Made by a program: the position numbers and the translations under genes
DNA from: Lachnospiraceae bacterium OM04-12BH
GTDB taxonomy: Bacteria > Bacillota > Clostridia > Lachnospirales > Lachnospiraceae
Reading direction: 5' to 3'
NCBI GenBank assembly: GCA_003490145.1
Contig: QULQ01000005.1
Location: forward strand, 154,425 to 218,424
DNA: 64,000 nt
Shown: positions 61,438-64,000 of the stretch, piece by piece
Layout: each line of letters begins with the position of its first letter
Numbering within the stretch: the first letter of the stretch is position 1
Notes under the pieces: generated by a model
Told to the model about the DNA's origin: nothing
The model's database searches: none
What the model saw: only the letters and a program-made list of their open reading frames with translations

Positions 61438-62840
61438 AAGAAAAAAGTCATGTAGAGGATATAGACAGAAGCATCTATGATTTCCGGGATGAAGAGAAGG
61501 ATGCTTACCGGATCAATGCCGGTCTGACACCTGAGATCGTGGAAAAGCTGTCCAAAGAAAAGCATGATCCGGCATGGATGGAGCTGTTTCGTCTGCAGTC
61601 CCTGCAGATTTATAATCAGATGCCGGTTCCAGACTGGGGACCGTCCATAGAAGGACTGAACATGGATCAGATCGTGACCTATGTCAGACCGAATACCAAA
61701 ATGCAGGCCAAGTGGTCTGATGTACCGGAGGATATCAAGAATACCTTTGAGCGTCTCGGTATCCCGGAGGCAGAGAGAAAGTCCCTGGCAGGTGTCGGTG
61801 CCCAGTATGATTCTGAACTGGTCTATCATAATGTAAGAGAAGAGGTAGCAGCGCAGGGTGTTGTTTATACAGATATGGAAAGTGCCCTGAACGGTGAATA
61901 TGCCGATATGGTGAGGAAGCACTTTATGAAGCTGGTCAAGCCAAATGACCACAAATTTGCAGCCCTTCACGGCGCCGTATGGTCAGGCGGTTCCTTTGTT
62001 TATGTACCAAAGGGTGTATCCGTAGAGATTCCGCTGCAGTCCTATTTCAGACTGAATGCACCGGGAGCCGGACAGTTTGAGCATACCCTGATCATTGTGG
62101 ACGAGGGAGCAGATCTGCATTTCATAGAAGGCTGTTCTGCACCGAAGTACAATGTAGCCAATCTCCATGCAGGATGTGTGGAGCTGTTCGTAGGAAAGAA
62201 TGCAAGACTGCGTTACTCCACGATTGAGAACTGGTCCAAGAACATGTACAATCTGAATACCAAGAGAGCACTGGTAGAAGAGGGAGGAACCATCGAGTGG
62301 GTTTCCGGATCCTTCGGTTCCCACGTATCCTATCTGTATCCCATGAGTATCCTGAAGGGAAAGGGTGCCAAAATGGAATTTACCGGTATTACCTTTGCCG
62401 GAAAGGGACAGAACCTGGATACCGGTGCCAAGGTCGTACACAGCGCACCGGATACCAGCTCCTATATGAATACCAGATCCATTTCCAAGGATGGAGGGAT
62501 CAGTACCTTCCGTTCTTCCGTAGTGGTGACAAAGGAAGCAAAAAATGCCAAGTCAGCAGTTTCCTGCCAGTCTCTGATGCTGGATTCCATTTCCAGATCG
62601 GATACCATACCGGCAATGGATATCAGGACCAAGGATGCCAATATCGGACACGAGGCCAAGATTGGCAGTATCAGTGACGAAGCAGTATTTTATCTGATGA
62701 GCAGAGGCATGAGCGAAGAGGATGCAAGAGCCTGTATCGTCAGCGGATTTGCCGACAATGTTTCCAAGGAACTCCCGCTGGAATATGCAGTGGAGATGAA
62801 CAATCTGATCCGCCTGGAAATGAAGGGCAGCATCGGATAA
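61434..62840 (+). CDS. sufB: Fe-S cluster assembly protein SufB
   Basis: 468 aa. The beta-helix core FEHTLIIVDEGADLHFIEGC and LHAGCVELFVGKNARLRYST, then MDIRTKDANIGHEAKIGSIS, with conserved Cys residues including that in EGCSAPKYN. It is the scaffold on which the cluster is built, with SufC and SufD. Confidence 0.97.
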   Translation: MKEKSHVEDIDRSIYDFRDEEKDAYRINAGLTPEIVEKLSKEKHDPAWMELFRLQSLQIYNQMPVPDWGPSIEGLNMDQIVTYVRPNTKMQAKWSDVPEDIKNTFERLGIPEAERKSLAGVGAQYDSELVYHNVREEVAAQGVVYTDMESALNGEYADMVRKHFMKLVKPNDHKFAALHGAVWSGGSFVYVPKGVSVEIPLQSYFRLNAPGAGQFEHTLIIVDEGADLHFIEGCSAPKYNVANLHAGCVELFVGKNARLRYSTIENWSKNMYNLNTKRALVEEGGTIEWVSGSFGSHVSYLYPMSILKGKGAKMEFTGITFAGKGQNLDTGAKVVHSAPDTSSYMNTRSISKDGGISTFRSSVVVTKEAKNAKSAVSCQSLMLDSISRSDTIPAMDIRTKDANIGHEAKIGSISDEAVFYLMSRGMSEEDARACIVSGFADNVSKELPLEYAVEMNNLIRLEMKGSIG

Positions 62841-62852
62841 GGGAGGATAATA

Positions 62853-63803
62853 ATGGAGCAGAACAGAGAGATCAAGATCAATCAGCTTCCTTCCAAAACC
62901 TGGCACTGGCTTCATGTGAATGAAGCTGTTGTTACGGTGCCGGAGAAGATGGAAGAAGCAGCTATCAAAATAGAAGAAACAGATCAGCTTGTAAAAGTAA
63001 AGGTGGCAGCAGGGGAAGGCAGCCTTCCTGTGAAAGCAGAAGCCGGAAAAGAGATCACTGTCGTAGAGCAGCTTGGCAGTCCGGAAGAAAAGGAAACTGG
63101 AATGCTGAAATTCCACACGGAGCTGGAGCTTCAGGAAAACAGTCATATCCATCTGATCCAGATATGTATGCCCTCAGAAGGACAGACACTGATCAATAAG
63201 GTTACGGCAAAGGCAGAAAAGAATGCCAGGGTATCTGTAACTCAGCTTTTCCTTGGAACAGGGAATACCTACAGTGAAGTGAATGCAGGACTTCTTGGCA
63301 GGAAATCGGATCTGACAGTAAAGATCGGATATTTCCTGCAGAAAGAGCAGAAACTGGATATTAACCTGATCGCCGATCACAGAGGGGAAAAGACGACCTG
63401 TGATATTACGGCAGAAGGAACCCTGAAGGATAAGGCACAGAAGCTCTTCCGTGGAACCATTGATTTCAAAAAGGGCGCCTGTGGAGCGAAGGGAAGTGAG
63501 GTAGAGGAGGTACTGCTTCTTTCAGATGATATCGTCAATAAGACCATACCGCTGATCCTCTGCGCAGAGGAGGATGTGGAAGGTAACCATGGGGCAACTA
63601 TTGGTGAGCTGGATGAAGAGACACTGTTTTACTTTGCAGCAAGAGGCATAGGCAGGAAAACAGCAGAAAATATGATGGCAAGAGCAAAGCTTGAAAAGCT
63701 CTGCCCTGAGATACCGGATGAGGAAACCAGGCAGCTTGTGATGGAGCAGCTTGAAAAGCTTATGCCTGAGACAGCAAGGGAGGAAAATGCAGATGAAGCG
63801 TGA
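62853..63803 (+). CDS. sufD: Fe-S cluster assembly protein SufD
   Basis: 316 aa, somewhat shorter than E. coli SufD. The middle is a SufBD-type beta-helix (VSVTQLFLGTGNTYSEVNAG, then KAQKLFRGTIDFKKGACGAK). The C-terminus ENVEGNHGATIGELDEETLF (starting EEDVEGNHGA) and YFAARGIGRKTAENMMARAK is the family's end. AGGGAGG precedes the ATG. Confidence 0.93.
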   Translation: MEQNREIKINQLPSKTWHWLHVNEAVVTVPEKMEEAAIKIEETDQLVKVKVAAGEGSLPVKAEAGKEITVVEQLGSPEEKETGMLKFHTELELQENSHIHLIQICMPSEGQTLINKVTAKAEKNARVSVTQLFLGTGNTYSEVNAGLLGRKSDLTVKIGYFLQKEQKLDINLIADHRGEKTTCDITAEGTLKDKAQKLFRGTIDFKKGACGAKGSEVEEVLLLSDDIVNKTIPLILCAEEDVEGNHGATIGELDEETLFYFAARGIGRKTAENMMARAKLEKLCPEIPDEETRQLVMEQLEKLMPETAREENADEA

Positions 63804-64000
63804 TTACAGAGAAGATTTTCCCCTGCTGATGCAGAATGAGACAGCCTATCTTGATAATGCGGCAACAGCCCAGCGTCCGGCCTGCGTGATCGAGCGGGAA
63901 AAAGCCTTCTACGAAACAGAGAATGCCAATCCCATGAGAGGGTTCTATCCTTTAAGCCTTGCAGCGACAGAAAGCTATGAAGAAGCGAGAAAGACAGTAT
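63793..64000 (+). CDS. sufS: Cysteine desulfurase SufS, N-terminal part (cut by window end)
   Basis: Starts at the ATG at 63,793, overlapping sufD by 11 bases, and is open to the last base (69 codons). MKRDYREDFPLLMQNETAYL, DNAATAQRP, then ENANPMRGFYPLS and ESYEEARKTV are the SufS/CsdA N-terminal pattern for this PLP enzyme that supplies sulphur to SufBCD. Confidence 0.9.
   Translation, partial: MKRDYREDFPLLMQNETAYLDNAATAQRPACVIEREKAFYETENANPMRGFYPLSLAATESYEEARKTV

Overview
The window is a stretch of chromosome from a low-to-mid GC Firmicute, most likely a gut Lachnospiraceae (Blautia/Ruminococcus-like). This rests on the gene set: lysS with a fused tRNA-binding domain, an iscR-sufCBDS cluster, ThrH, a choloylglycine hydrolase, DUF438 and DUF6145-type proteins. 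It is inference from gene content, not from a database search.

Layout. (1) 1-13.7 kb is core housekeeping DNA, all on the + strand: dnaE (3' part), pfkA, an rRNA methyltransferase, proC, a cell-wall hydrolase, nfeD/SPFH, argF, birA, coaX, dus, greA and lysS. (2) 13.7-43.45 kb is an AT-richer accessory island. Its first part (14.1-24.1 kb) is a scrapyard of truncated and frameshifted genes joined end to end: GGDEF, Schlafen-type, MATE, LacI, GH43-like, RecQ and group II intron pieces. Among them lie one intact tRNA-Gly, a traX-like gene and one intact diguanylate cyclase. Its second part carries two apparently intact gene clusters: a methyltransferase, a nuclease-helicase and an HNH nuclease (24.6-28.6 kb), and, after a decayed relaxase, a tightly packed six-gene operon at 30.5-41.1 kb. 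A Schlafen-type ATP-binding protein follows. The island ends in an IS256 remnant and the 3' end of a group II intron at about 43,453. (3) 43.46-64 kb returns to core-like DNA: a YkvI-like permease, several nucleases, DUF438, transporters, endonuclease IV, HD-GYP, a bile-salt-hydrolase-type enzyme, thrH, and the iscR-sufC-sufB-sufD-sufS iron-sulphur assembly operon, cut by the window end.

The most interesting object is the operon at 30,548-41,083. It encodes an Xre regulator, a DUF4338 (DruA-like) protein, a P-loop NTPase, an unrecognised 492-aa protein, a 1,520-aa protein with a PD-(D/E)XK nuclease signature and a C-terminal FtsK/HerA-type DNA motor, and an SfsA-like nuclease. Genes overlap or abut at almost every junction. 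It is neither a complete Druantia system (no DruE helicase) nor a Dnd/Dpt system (no dndBCDE), although the NTPase / unknown / FtsK order recalls DptFGH. I read it as a candidate undescribed anti-phage or anti-plasmid system; that function is inferred from domains and context.
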